Below, piece by piece: positions 1-11,500 of a DNA stretch of 64,000 nucleotides. The notes under the pieces were generated by a model. It had not been told where the DNA came from. It saw only the letters and a program-made list of their open reading frames with translations, and made no database searches. Source of the stretch: Symbiodinium natans (lineage: Eukaryota; Sar; Dinophyceae; Suessiales; Symbiodiniaceae); contig CAJNDS010002235.1 of the NCBI GenBank assembly GCA_905221605.1, positions 391,343-455,342 of the forward strand. The letters are read 5' to 3'. A program made the position numbers and the translations under genes. Within the stretch, counting starts at the first letter, position 1. The number at the start of each line of letters is the position of its first letter.

Positions 1-76
1 TAAACCCTAAACCCTAAACCCTAAACCCTAAACCCTAAACCCTAAACCCTAAAAAACCCTTAAACCCTAAACCTAA
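1..76. repeat. Terminal telomere array, C-rich strand
   Basis: Eight exact CCCTAAA units followed by slightly degenerate ones. The C-rich strand reads 5' to 3' into the window, which is the polarity of a genuine left chromosome end. The array is short, so the assembly probably stops inside the telomere rather than at its tip. Confidence 0.85.
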
Positions 77-114
77 AAGGCATAGGACCCTGAAACCCAA
101 AAGGCGGGGCCAAT

Positions 115-3100
115 TGCCGAACCCAACCCCATGGGCTCCTCCTGCTCCAGGGCCTCGATCGCATCGGCCTGGCAGCTGAAGGGCTTAGGGGTTTAGGGTT
201 TAGGGTTTAGGGTTTAGGGTTTAGGGTTTAGGGTTTAGGGTTTAGGGTTTAGGGTTTAGGGGGTTTGAGGTTTTTAGGGTCTAAGGGTTGAGGTTTAGGG
301 GGTTTGAGGTTTTTAGGGTCTAAGGGTTGAGGTTTAGGGTTTGAGGTTTTTAGGGTCGTTTAGGGGGTTTGAGGTTTTTAGGGTCTAAGGGTTTAGGGTT
401 TAGGGGGTTTGAGGTTTGTTAAGGTTTAAGGTTGGGATGTTCCCTCCTCATATTAACAGTCCTTAATCGGGATTATAGTACCCCCTACTATAATCATATG
501 AAGGACTGTTAGACAAAGGGGGAACATCTCAAGTTTAAGGGCGTTAAGGGGTTTGAGGACTTTTAGGTGTGTAAGGGCATTAGGGCTTTTACAGTTTAAC
601 GGGGTTTAGGGCTTGAGGGCATGTAGGGTTGAGGGTTTGTGGTTTTGCTTTCTGGGTTTAGGGTTTTGGGGGTCCAGGTGTGGGGCTTTTGGGTAGGGGC
701 TCCGAGTTTGGGTTTGGGGAATTTGTTTAGGAGGCTGTTCGGGGCTGGGGGCTTAGGATATAGGCATCTCCCGAAAGATGGGTACGCCATATGTACCAGT
801 ACATAGAATCCCCTTTACCAGGGCCTACCAAAATCGTACCCTGATTTTGGAAATCCGAATATAAGGTGTGAAGTTTTGGGCTTGGAAGGGGGGTAGAGGG
901 TTTAGGGATTCTCAGTTGTGGGGTCAGTGTTTTGAGGTGTTGTGCTTGAGGCTACACGCCCCTGGAACCCTAAACCCCAGAAACCTAAAATCCTAAACCA
1001 CCCGGACCCACCCTAAGCCCTAAACCCCAAACCCTAAACCCCTAAAGCGCTAGACCCCAAACTCCCGAAACCCTGAGAGCTGCAAGCTGCCCAGGGCACG
1101 GGGGAACTTGAAGGCCCCCTACGTGGAGGTTCATGGGTAGTTACAGGGCTATACTTATGGTAATTATACTGATAACCTATTCTTGGCTAACTTCTGAACC
1201 CCTCCTACAGTTTAACTTTTAGGCTCCTTACTGTAGTTTCTACAAAACCCAAAAGGCTAAAGTGGTAAGAGCCAGCCAGAAGAATGCCAAGCATTTAGGA
1301 TACTTTTCACCTTACCTATAACTACCCAGGACCCTCTGAGAAGGCAAGAATCGGTCGAAGGCTTAAGGGTCTTGTGTTTGGGGTTTGGGGCTTGGGGCTT
1401 AGGGTTTGGGGTTTGGGGCGTGGGGCTTGGGGCTTGGGGCTTGGGGCTTGAGGTTTGGGGTTTGGGGTTTGGAAAAACCAAATCTTGAACCAACCCTTTC
1501 CCCTGAGGGGTCCATGTACCTACTTTGTGTACAAGCGACTGGAAAGGAACACCTCTGGGGCCCTAACCCCTAAACCCTAAACCCTAAGCCCTAAGCCCCA
1601 AACCCTAAACCCTAAACCCTAAACCCTAAACCCTAAACCCTAAACCCTAAGCCCTAAGCCCTAAACCCTAAACCGCACGAGTGTTCGCCCCAGGAGCCTC
1701 CTCTTTGGCGCGCATGCGCCGTGCAGCCATGATGTCGGCTGCTTCGTCCAGCCGCTTCTGTTCCTTGTGTGCTGAGAGCTTGGGGGGTGTCAGGGGTTTG
1801 CGGTACAGAGTTTAGGGTTGAGGGTTTAGGAACCCAGAAAAAAGTAGGCTATCAGTATAAAACCCTTATAGGGCTCTTAGGTATTTAACCTACAAAATGT
1901 TAGATTTGGGGTTCTTAGGGTAGGGTCTAAGGGCTTGGGGGGTTTAGAAACCGTAACCCTCAGCCCCGACCGCACCCCTCACAAACCTTATGCATCAAGG
2001 TTAGGGCCACTAGGGATTTGGGTTCATGACCCTTTCACCTTTCCCACCTGAGCCCTACAAGCGATTCCCGGAAGTTTCGTAGCATACCTGAACCCTAAAC
2101 CCTGCCACGCCTGTGAGAAGAGCTCCAGGAGCTCAGACGTGCGCCGTACCCGCTCCTGAAGCAGTCTGAGGGCTGAGGCCCTATAAGCCCTGAACTCCCT
2201 AAACTCCCTAAACCCATGAACCACCCTACAACCCTCGTAGACCCTTATTGCGCTCTGTAGGGTCTAATCTGCTGGGAGCTCCAACCACACAATCACCCAG
2301 GGTAGGTACCTAGGGAAGCTTAGGGAACCTTAAAAAAAACACCTTAGGGAGTAGTAGGGAGAGCCTTGAGCTACATACCCCTTGCACCCCCCTCCCTTAA
2401 GAACCCTATAACTAAGGGTTGGGGATGGAGAGTCCGTTCCCTAAGCGTGGCCAGATTTACAGGCGCATCCGCCCTGGTGACCTGGTGGGGCTAGGCTTCA
2501 CAGTGTCGGAGTGGACGGGCAGCTTTGTGTGTTCCTTTCCTTGGTTTATGTGGGGGGGGGGGGGCATCAAACGTGTCCCTCCCAGATCGCCTTGTCCATT
2601 CCTTTGATTTGTTTTTTTTTTTTTGGGGGGGGGGGGGGGGGTATCCAAAAAACTAAGGCTCCCTAAACCCTGAACTCCAAAAAGGGAGCTCAACGCGGGG
2701 AATCGTAATACAGCATGGGGTAGCCACAGAAGAAACTCAGGGCTTAGGGTTTAGGGCTTAGGGTTTAGGGTTTAGGATTTAGGGTTTAGGGCTAGGATCC
2801 TCAAGGCCTTCTGGATCGTAGGGTTTCGGGTGTTCGGGCTTAGGGTTTAGGGATTGGGAACCTGGATTCAGGATTTAGGGTTGAGGGATTTGAGGGTTTA
2901 CGAAACTAGGGGACATCGAGAATAGACCCCCCAAAATAGTAGGACTCCCCCTTGAAAGGACCTCGTTCAAGGTACCCCGACTTTTGGAAGCCCCCATGTA
3001 GGGCTTAAGGGCTTAGGGTTTGGGGCTTAAGGTTTGGGAGGAGCTTTTTCTTGGGATTTGTCCGCCTTATAATAACAGTCCTCAAGAGGGAAATTGCAGT

Positions 3101-4484
3101 ACCCCTAAACCCTAAACCCTAAACCCTCAACCCTCAACCCTCAACCCTCAAGCCTCAACTATGAAAGGGGCTACTATGATCCCTATTAAGGACTGCTAGT
3201 CTAAAGGGGGAACATCCCAAGGCTCCCCGTTTTTTCTACTCGAGCCCCATGTCGGGTTTAGGGTTTAGGGTTTAGGGTTTAGGGTTTAGGGTTTAGGGTT
3301 TAGGGTTTAGGGTCAGTCTCTATTCTGTCTTGGCGGAGTTCGGGTTCCTTTCGCTTTGGGTGCTCGCGTGGCGGGGTCTCTTGAGGGTGCCTTTGGGGTT
3401 TAGGGTCTAGGGTTAGGGTTGAGGGTTTGGGGTTTGGGGTTTAGAGTCTTAGGGTTTAGGGTTTAGGGTTTAGGGTTTAGGGTTTAGGGTTTAGGGAACC
3501 CAAAACCCCAAACCCCCCAACACAACACCCGCTAGAAAGGCTTGAAACAAAGCCACAGGAGGTTGACAGGGCTTCAATCAAGCTTGAGGGCTTCGGGCTT
3601 CAGGGCCTAAATCACAGCTACCCAAGAAGCAGATCCCCCTTAAGGGTTCCCAAGAATGACCCAATAGTCGTATAGGGTACAGTTTTGGGGGCTCTACTTT
3701 ATCCTCCCAGGGGTCATGTGCCAGCACCGTTTCGACCCCACCTGGCAGCTTCTTTTCGAACCCTTGAAAACCCCAGACTCCCAGACAAGAGTGCGCCAAA
3801 AACCCCACCCTCTGACTTGCAAGCCCCCCCCCCCCCCCTCCCAAACTCCAAACCTTCAACCCTGAACCCTGAACCCTAAGCACGAACCAACCAACCAACC
3901 TAACCAGCAAGGAGAAGGGCAACAATGAACCCAAAGCCCGAAGCTGCACAGAAATGCGGGAAGGCTCCTCGACAAAGTCTTCCAACTCTTCCGTCTCCCC
4001 CTGCACAGGGAGTCTGAGACAGCCCGAAACCCTAAACCGGTAAAACCATGAAACCAAAACCTTCAACCCTAAACCCTACACCCGGATCCGTAAAATTGGA
4101 GTAATTAAGTCCCTGGGGTCCCTAAACCCTCCCAACACTCCAAACAAGTTTCTCACTCTGCACTAAGCTTTCTACCTTAAAACTGAAAGCCATGATTCCG
4201 GATGTTTAGGGTTCAAGGTTCAGGGCTCGGGGTGCATAGCCTGACAGATTTCTTTTGGTGCACGATAACGCCCAAAACCCGAAACCTTGAATCCTAGAAA
4301 CCCTGAAAAAACCCCAACTGCCTTGAGCCCCACAAGCCCCCTATAAAGTGAAGGCCTCCCCCCCCACCCCTTCCACTCAACCCCCCCCCCCCTTCCACCG
4401 CAAGCACGACAAGTGGGATCTCGACAGGTGGAGAGGCCTGGGCGTGGGCGTCCTCCGGACCACCGCTGCCTGGCCCCAACTGGG
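115..4484 (-). CDS. Intron-rich minus-strand gene(s) beside the telomere, product unknown
   Basis: Exon-like islands read on the minus strand, in transcript order: about 4395-4484, 3945-4031, 3695-3776, 3312-3402, 2085-2167, 1680-1790, 1072-1120 and 115-183. The 1680-1790 island is Lys/Arg/Glu rich (contains KEQKRLDEAADIMAARR) and suggests a charged helix; 2085-2167 (RLLQERVRRTSELLELFSQ) is also helical. The 3945-4031 island starts after a plausible acceptor TGTGCAG and encodes an acidic stretch, ETEELEDFVEEPS. The intervening DNA is telomeric repeat and TIR elements. A coding-like island on the opposite strand at 2421-2540 means this may not be a single gene. No domain was recognised; islands shorter than 40 codons are weak alone. 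Confidence 0.4.
183..420. repeat. Inverted TTTAGGG array passing into a 28-40 bp minisatellite
   Basis: Exact TTTAGGG units run to about 260. They then decay into a tandem repeat whose core GGTTTGAGG starts at 262, 301, 338, 366 and 406. The orientation is opposite to the terminal telomere. Confidence 0.85.
431..533. mobile_element. TIR element family A, copy 1
   Basis: A ~100 bp inverted-repeat element: left end GTTGGGATGTTCCC, right end GGGGGAACATCTCAAG, inner arms around AACAGTCCTTA and AAGGACTGTTA. It starts GT and ends AG like an intron. Similar copies are at 3050, 6981, 8032, 53259 and 59713. Confidence 0.85.
1120..1208. mobile_element. TIR element family C, degenerate copy
   Basis: The left end GTGGAGGTTCATGGGTAG matches the family C terminus (CTTGGAGGTTCATGG). 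The right arm is eroded. Confidence 0.5.
1375..1478. repeat. Degenerate telomeric variant array (TTTGGGG/CTTGGGG)
   Basis: About 14 heptamer units, mostly GGGGTTT or GGGGCTT with an extra G in place of A, as expected of old drifting telomeric sequence. Confidence 0.8.
1562..1674. repeat. Interstitial CCCTAAA array
   Basis: About 16 units of CCCTAAA with CCCTAAG variants, directly 5' (on +) of the 1680-1790 exon-like island. Confidence 0.9.
2421..2540 (+). CDS. Exon-like island, unknown
   Basis: A plus-strand open stretch begins with ATG and encodes a mixed sequence including PKRGQIYRRIRPGDLVGLGF, with no repeat-derived periodicity. It lies among minus-strand islands. It is bounded downstream by a G run (2551-2564) and a T/G run (2612-2641). 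It could be a separate small gene or a mis-called strand. Confidence 0.3.
2910..3000. mobile_element. Element family H, copy 1
   Basis: Contains AGACCCCCCAAAATAGTAGG and a downstream GGTACCCC block. It is related to segments at 31494, 41325 (inverted), 55291 and 62199. The ends are not well defined. Confidence 0.45.
3050..3221. mobile_element. TIR element family A, copy 2, interrupted by telomeric repeats
   Basis: The left arm (CTTGGGATTTGTCC, then TAACAGTCCT) and right arm (AAGGACTGCTAG, then GGGGGAACATCCCAAG) are those of family A. The loop is split at about 3103-3158 by CCCTAAA and CCCTCAA units. The other copies are ~100 bp; this one is 172 bp. Confidence 0.85.
3254..3497. repeat. Two TTTAGGG arrays flanking an exon-like island
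   Basis: Arrays at 3254-3312 and about 3446-3497 enclose 3312-3402, which reads on the minus strand as a basic Pro/Lys/Arg-rich peptide. Confidence 0.85.
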
Positions 4485-5281
4485 TTCATAGGATTGAGGG
4501 TTTTACAGCCCTAGGTGAAACCGGACTCCACCCCCCTCTTGCAAAAAACACCTTTCCTCTGTCCATACAACCCCACTAAACCTTAAGCTTCTCCTATCTG
4601 GTGTTGTCACTTTCCTGGGGGAGCCAGGGTGGCTTTGGGGTTCTAGAGGGGGTACTACATAGGGATGGTACTTGGCTAGTTATAGGTTCTTGGCTACAAT
4701 AAGCAGCATGTAACGCTGAGCTACAGCAAACACACCCAGAGCTGGTAGTAAGGGACATGGGGTTTAACAGTTTAGCGCTCGATGCTGATACTGTCGCTCT
4801 TGTGGCCGTGAGGAGAGCGCCCTTAAAACCCTGAACCGTGGTAGTTTAGTTGGCAGTGTAGGGTCTTATATTTCGTAAACTTCTGCATCTTATCCGTGCG
4901 GATCTTGCGAAACAGTCATACCATACCAAATACTTACCACGGATTGACCATGTGTGGCCTTGCCTTGCGGTTCGGTGTCGAAACTCTGCCAAGTATGGGC
5001 ATCCGAGACACTAACGCCTGAGCCACGTAATTAACGTAAACCCTACACCCCTGAAGCCAGAAACGCTAAAGCCCAAACCCGTAATCCCTTAAACCCCAAG
5101 ACGCTTCAAGCCTGCACTGCATCCCCTTGCATCTCTTAAAACCGTAAGCCTCAAGCAAACAAACATCCCAAGTCCCCCCCCCCCCACGGAGTAGGTGGCT
5201 TTTTCTTCTTCTGCTGAGCATACAAGCCTTGCTGAAGCCTCAACCTTCGATCTCAGCTTTGCTTTTGGGATGTAGGGTTCA

Positions 5282-5389
5282 CTTGTTCATGGTTGGGACA
5301 GTCTGAAAAAAGATGTTTTTTCCTCATTGGGTTTAAGTACCCTTAAGAAAATGTAAAAATGCTACCCAACCATGACAAGGTTCAAACAA
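5282..5389. mobile_element. TIR element family D, copy 1
   Basis: Left GTTCATGGTTGGGACAG, core CTCATTGGGTTTAAGTACCC, right CTACCCAACCATGACAAG. It starts GT and ends AG, and short direct repeats (GGTTCA) lie on both sides. Other copies are at 7494, 35445 and 52044. Confidence 0.85.
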
Positions 5390-5434
5390 AGAGGGTTCAG
5401 GTCATTTTGCGAAACGTTTGAACAACAGGGCAAA

Positions 5435-5534
5435 CCAAACCCTAAACCCTAAACCCTAAACCCTAAACCCTAAACCCTAAACCCTAAACCCTAAACCCCT
5501 AAACCCTAAACCCCTAAACCCTAAACCCTAAACC
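5435..5534. repeat. CCCTAAA array
   Basis: About 14 units, followed at 5542 by a plus-strand coding-like island starting with ATG. Confidence 0.9.
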
Positions 5535-5541
5535 AACCGAA

Positions 5542-8500
5542 ATGAAGACTTTGCGCACGCTGCAGGCCCAAGGAGTGGCTCCTTCAACCAGCCATGGGAT
5601 GTTTGGGCTAAGGGGTTAGGAACTGGGATGGCCTTAGGACCCCCTTAATACACTTTTCTAAAAGGGTTTAGGGGTTTAGGGTTTAGGGTTTAGGGTTTAG
5701 GGTTTAGGGTAATCCTCGTTGGCCCAGTAAGGGACAAATGGTCTTATATGCCAGGGGCCTACCTAGCTAGCAATGGATGCCTGGCCAATGACACTGTTGG
5801 AGTACATGTACCGAACATTTACACTGCGCAGCTACATGGATTATCTGAACCCTAAACCCGAAATTTTGCACTTTCCTAGGAATATTCGCAAAGCTGAATA
5901 TGGGAACCCCTTTAAGACCCAAGTATGTACTACATGGGTACATGGACCCTTAGGGTTCCCTGGGTTGCAAGTCGGTTCAGTTATTGGGTTTAGGGTTTAG
6001 GGTTTAGGGTTTAGGGTTTAGGGTTTAGGGTTTAGGGTTTAGGGTTTAGGGTTTAGGGTTTAGGGTTTAGGGTTCAGGGTTTAGGGGTTTGCTCTAAGTT
6101 AGGGTCCTTTTCTCAAAGGCCTTCATTGTAAGAGTGCCGTGTTCGCTGGGGGACGGAAGGACAGGACCGCAATTTAGAGAAGCGCCCTACTTAGAATAGG
6201 GTTTCGGAGGTTACTATAGTAGTGTAATTATAAAGGGGCCATAAGGGAATACTACTAGCAATTGTTGGACCCCTATAGTAGGGGATTCTCGCGCTTACTG
6301 TGGTGCATCTTGGAGCGATGGTTGAGGCTCCCACGCTTTAAAATGGGAGGCCAAGAAGTGCTGTTGAAGCTGCGCGGCAGGCGCTAAAGACAGAAGGCAA
6401 ACCCCGAGAGGAAAAAGACATCGGAGGAGATATAAACCCTGCCCCCCGCCACAGAGAAAAACAGGGCCGCTAAACCCAAAACCCAAAACCCAAAACCCAA
6501 AACCCTAAACCCTAAACCCTAAACCCTAAACCTAAACCCTACCCTAAACCCTAAAGGGCTCATTATGCAAAGAAGGCGTCTCGGGTCCCCCTGGCAGCCG
6601 CGAGCAGGCAACCCACACCCTTTTCAGAGGATCTGGACCGCAGCACCATGAGTCTAGGTTCTGGGTTGAGGGTTTAGGGTTTATAGGGTTTAGGGTCTGG
6701 GGTTTAGGGTTTAGGGTTTAGGGTTTAGGGTTGAAGGTTTAGGGTTTAGGGTTTAGGCTAAGGTTGTCCTAACCGTTCTACAAACCTTGAACTCTGAACC
6801 CCCACATTGTGGGTTCCCTTCCAGATCCTCCCGCGGGTCTGAGAACGGCTACTGTGGAGATGACTTCCCCGGCCAGTTTGGCCGGTTTGACCGTGGCCCC
6901 GGGGATTCTCCTAAACCCTAAACCCTAAACCCTAAACCCTAAACCCTAAACCCTAAACCCTTAACCCTAAACCCTAAACCCTTGGGATGTTCCCCCTTAT
7001 ACTAACAGCCCCTAACAGGGATGACAGTACTCCCTATGATTCATCTCTATTAAGGATTGTTAGTATAAGGGGGAACATCTAAAAACCTAAACCCTACATC
7101 CTTTGAAGCTCGACAGCTGGCCTTCAATCATAACATCCCAGAGAGCCCGGTAACGCTTACGTTGAGGAATGTGCCTTAGTCTCAAAGGTATAGTCCTGTA
7201 GGCCAATTCCGTCTAAGGCCTGCTCCCAAGAAGGGGAACACTACGTGCTTCCTCACTTGTGGGTGGTTGTTGTTCTCCCTAAACTCTATGAAGCCCTAAA
7301 CCCTAAACCCTAAACCCTAAAAGCTCAAACCCACTTCTGTGCAAAAACGTACGCCGATCCCCTGGGCCACATAACGCAGTTGGGGTGGAAAAGTGTGCTG
7401 CGGCTGGCCCAAGAGGAATGGAGGGACGAGCAAAGGTGCCCCACTAGGCTTAAAGAGGGTTTAGCACCAGGGTTCGACTAGAGGGTGTAATCTGGTTCAT
7501 AGTTGGGATAGTAATAAAATCTTAAAATTTTATTCCTTATTGAGTTTAAGTACCCTTAAAAATGTAAAATGTTACCCCACTATGACAAAGTAATATTGGG
7601 GCCTTTGGAGGCAAGGGCCTTCAACTCAGGGCGCTCTTCAGCCCAAAACCCCCCCGAAAACTTAAAACCTCGTCTCAAGCCGTTAGCAGTCCTCGGCCCT
7701 AAACCCCAATTGGTCTGAGTTCTGCAAGGTGACACGCCTCCACTCCTCCCGGGTGCATGGCGCAGACAAGGCCGTCTCACCCATCTTGAGGCGGGGTGTG
7801 GCTGGAGCAGACATGCATAATAAGGTTTCATGCAATGGGGGGGGCTTTAACGCACTACTAGCCCAGAAACCCTAAAAACCCTAAATCCGGTCCTAAATAA
7901 ACTCTAATAAACCTTATCGGGGCGGCTGCATGAATTCAAAAATCAGGGCAGCCGACATAGTCTTATGAGTGGTTGATGGGTCTGGGGTGTCGGCTTTTTT
8001 GGATTCGGGTTGGTTCAGAGAAGAGAGCTAGGTTGGGATGCTCCCGCTTAAACTAACAGACCTTAATCGGGATTATAACAGGGGGGTTACCATCATCCCT
8101 ATTTACGGACAGGTAAAGTAAATACAACCAAGTGGACGAAAAAACCTTCTGTGTCAACAGAAGGGCCAGTCATAAACAAGATTCAACCCCTAACCCCCAA
8201 CCCCCGACCCCTAATACTGCTTTCACGACGCCAAACCCGCAAAGGCAGCACTTGGATCCTTCTGGATTCAGTGCTTTAAAGTTGCGACGGGGAGAAGATG
8301 GCCGGTGTCGAGCAAGGACCTCACGAAAGGACCTCAATGTGCACAGCTGGGTCGGTGTAATACGACTGCTTTCGTGGCTCATTTGAAGAGGGCCCCTCCC
8401 TTAGCGCCTTTGAAACTCTCCTGCAGGTCGCTGCACAGTGGGTTCAGTGGGTCTTAATGTGACAGGTCATCTGCACCAAGTTAAAGCCCATGGCCCTAAA

Positions 8501-11500
8501 CCTTCCCCAGAGGGTCCATTTGCATTACTATTATGGTATTAGGTACCCAAAAACCATACTAAATAGGGTTTTGGGGTACCTAGTTCCATAATAGTACTAC
8601 AAATGGACCCTCTGGGTTCAAGAGTGGGCACAGTCATGAGGCCCTGGACGCCAAAATGATTCAGGGATTGGGTCAAGTGTCTATAGGGCTTTGGCGTCCA
8701 TGGACAACAGACAAATGCAAGGTCTTAGAAGGACATGCCCGGACGGTTTAGGGTCTAGGGCTTTGGTTGACTCGGCAGTCATCCGCACGCAGCTCCAACT
8801 GAGACGCAAACACAAAGCAACCACAGGTTCTAAGCCCCAAACCTCAGCCCTCCACATCCCACATAAACCCTACACCCCAGACCCTAAAACCCTAAAACTC
8901 CACAAGCCTAAACCCCTAAAGCCCAAATACCCTCAACATAAGAATCTCGCACAAGGAGAGAGGCGTTGTCAGGCAGGCACAGACAGCGTGCGCTTGGGGT
9001 CCACGAGGCCGCCTCTGCTTTACTGGGGTTTGGGGGGGTTCTCGGTTTTCTATAGGAGTCTGAGGGTTTAAGGGTTTAGGGTATAAGGGATAAGGGTTTA
9101 GGATTTAGGGTTTAGGGTGTAGGGGGTTTTCGGGTTTTCGGGTTTTCTGGGAGTTTTAGGGCTTTTGAGGATGATTTGGAGTTGAGGGTTTGGGGCGTTT
9201 AGGGTTTAGGGTTTCGTGTCTAGGGGGCCTTAGGGCTGTTGGTCGAGATTTAGAGTTTTAAGGGTTTTGGCTTTAGGGGTCTTGGGTCTTGGGGTCTAGG
9301 GTTTATTTCTGGGTTTCGGGTTTACGGCCCTGGGGGGGGGTTAAAAGCCTCAGTGCCTACTCAACGCCACAGCTTCAATTCAGCCCATCTCAGCAAAGTT
9401 ATGAACTGGAGGGTTGAGGTCACTTGGGGGTTTGTAGGGCGTTCGGGATGTTTAGGGCCTTTAGATAAACCTTATGGGGAACGGAACCATACACCTTATT
9501 GCACGGCAGATTTTACGAAATCGAAGGGCTGGACTTCTGAAGCTAGAGAAGCTGACGGGCTGGACCCTAAACCCTAAACGCCCTAAACCCCAAAACCTAA
9601 ACCCTAAACCCGAATTAAACCCTAAACCCTAAACCCTAAACCCTAGTTAGAGAAGTTGAGGGGCTGGGATTCGTGTTCCGGGGCAGGGAACGACGCGAAT
9701 CATCGAGGCACTGGTCCGGGATCATGAAAACGCAGCTAGGGTAGCGACGGCTCAAGGATTATAGGGATGTGGTTTCTTGTTGAGGTTTTGGTAAACCCTA
9801 AACCCTGTACCCCAAACCCCATGAAAAGCCTAAAGCCTAAACCCCAAACCCCAAACCCCAAATCCCAAACCCCAAACCCTAAACCCTAAACCCTAAACCC
9901 TAAACCCTAAACCCTAAACCCCAATGAAGCCGAGCTTCGGATCACGGAGCTGCCCATGCCACCGCCACGGCAGGCGATGTCATGAGCCGTAAGGCCGTCG
10001 CCTTGCTATGGGATTTAGGTTTTAGGGTTTAGGGTTTAGGGTTTAGGGTTTAGGGTTTAGGGTTTGGGGTTTAGGGTTTAGGTTTTAGGGTTTGGGGTTT
10101 GGGGTTTAGGGTTTGGGGTTTGGGGTTTAGGGTTTGGGGTTTAGGGTTTAGGGTTTAGGGTTTAGGGTTTAGGGTTTAGGGTTTAGGGTTTAGGGTTTGG
10201 GGTTTGGGGGGGGTTTGGGGTTTGGGGTTTAGGGTTTGGGGTTTAGGGTTTAGGGTTTAGGGTTTAGGGTTTGGGGTTTAGGGTTTGGGGTTTAGGGTTT
10301 GGGGTTTAGGGTTTGGGGTTTGGGGTTTGGGGTTTGGGGTTTAGGGTTTCGGGGTTTGGGGTTTGGGGTTTGGGGTTTAGGGTTTGGGGTTTGGGGTTTG
10401 GGGTTTAGGTCTGGCTGGGGTTTAGGGTCCAGGTATATACGATGTTAGAGTTGGGGTTTTGTTCTGGTTTTGAGGGGGGGGGTGTTTGCAAATTCAAGGG
10501 CTTCTGGCGCGTTTAGGGTCTTTAAGGCCTTGAAGCCTGGAACCCCAAAACCCAAAACCCTTACTAAACCCTAAACCCCTACAAGAGACCCAAACCCGAA
10601 GAAGCTGAAATTGCAACGCTGGGGAGCGCCTCTTGTAGCAAACAGACGTTCAGAGTCTTGAAAAACCGCCTGCGCATGACTTTGAAGGCAAGGAAGGGTT
10701 TCAAGCATCCCCCCCCCCCCCCAACCGGCCCCCAACAAGCGCGAAACGAGCTGGGGCTCGAAACTTACGAGTTTACAGCGGGGTGGGGGGTTTTAGAGTA
10801 CACGCCCAACCCTAAACCCTAAACCCTAAACCCTAAACCCTAAACCCTAAACCCTAAACCCTAAACCCTAAACCCCCTGAGCCCGGAGCTTTATGGCCCC
10901 CAAGCCCCAAATCCCAAAGCTCTAAAGCATTGGGGCTCCAAACGATTGCGGAAGTCGAGGTCAGCACCGCTCTCAACCTTTGCACCACGCAAAGAGTTTA
11001 GAGTTTAGGGTTTACGGTTTAGCTGGGTTGCCCAGAAAACCTGGGATTAAAAGGGTGCCCTTTTTTGCTTAAAGGGGTTTATAAGGGAACCTAAACCCCC
11101 CAATAAGGGAATAAGGGCACTACTGGGCATCCTAGTTAGGGTCTAGGGTCCAGGGTTTCGGGTTTGGAGTAACCATTTCAAAACACTCTTGAAAAGAACA
11201 TACACCTTAGCCATTGTGGCCACTTCCATGTTTAAGGGGTAAGCCCCCACACCCTAAACCCAAGCACCTGACCCCGAATAGAGCCGCAACAACCAGAACC
11301 TATATCTGGGACGGCCTAGGAATTCAACGGTATACTCGGCTAAGCTGTAGGTCTCGAATTGAGGTGGAAATAAGGCCCTGCACCCCTAACCCCTAAACCC
11401 TCAACGTCGCGAGGCCGGAAACTACCGTGCCTGTTCAATCTGAAACCACTGTTCTTGGGACTTGTCTAGAAAAAAGGGGCCCCCTGTTTGGGGGTAGCTA

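Noticed and set aside
3578-4066. 162-codon minus-strand ORF
   Set aside because: It runs through a C homopolymer, degenerate telomeric units and several presumed introns. Only two sub-segments look coding; the whole is not a protein.
4690-5030. tRNA-like A-box words on the minus strand (GTAGCTCAG near 4720, GTGGCTCAGG near 5026)
   Set aside because: No clover-leaf, D-arm pairing or proper B box could be drawn; at best old SINE remnants.
8691-9071. 126-codon plus-strand ORF
   Set aside because: The middle is Lys-Pro repeats from CCCTAAA-like units; only the ends are kept as possible exons.
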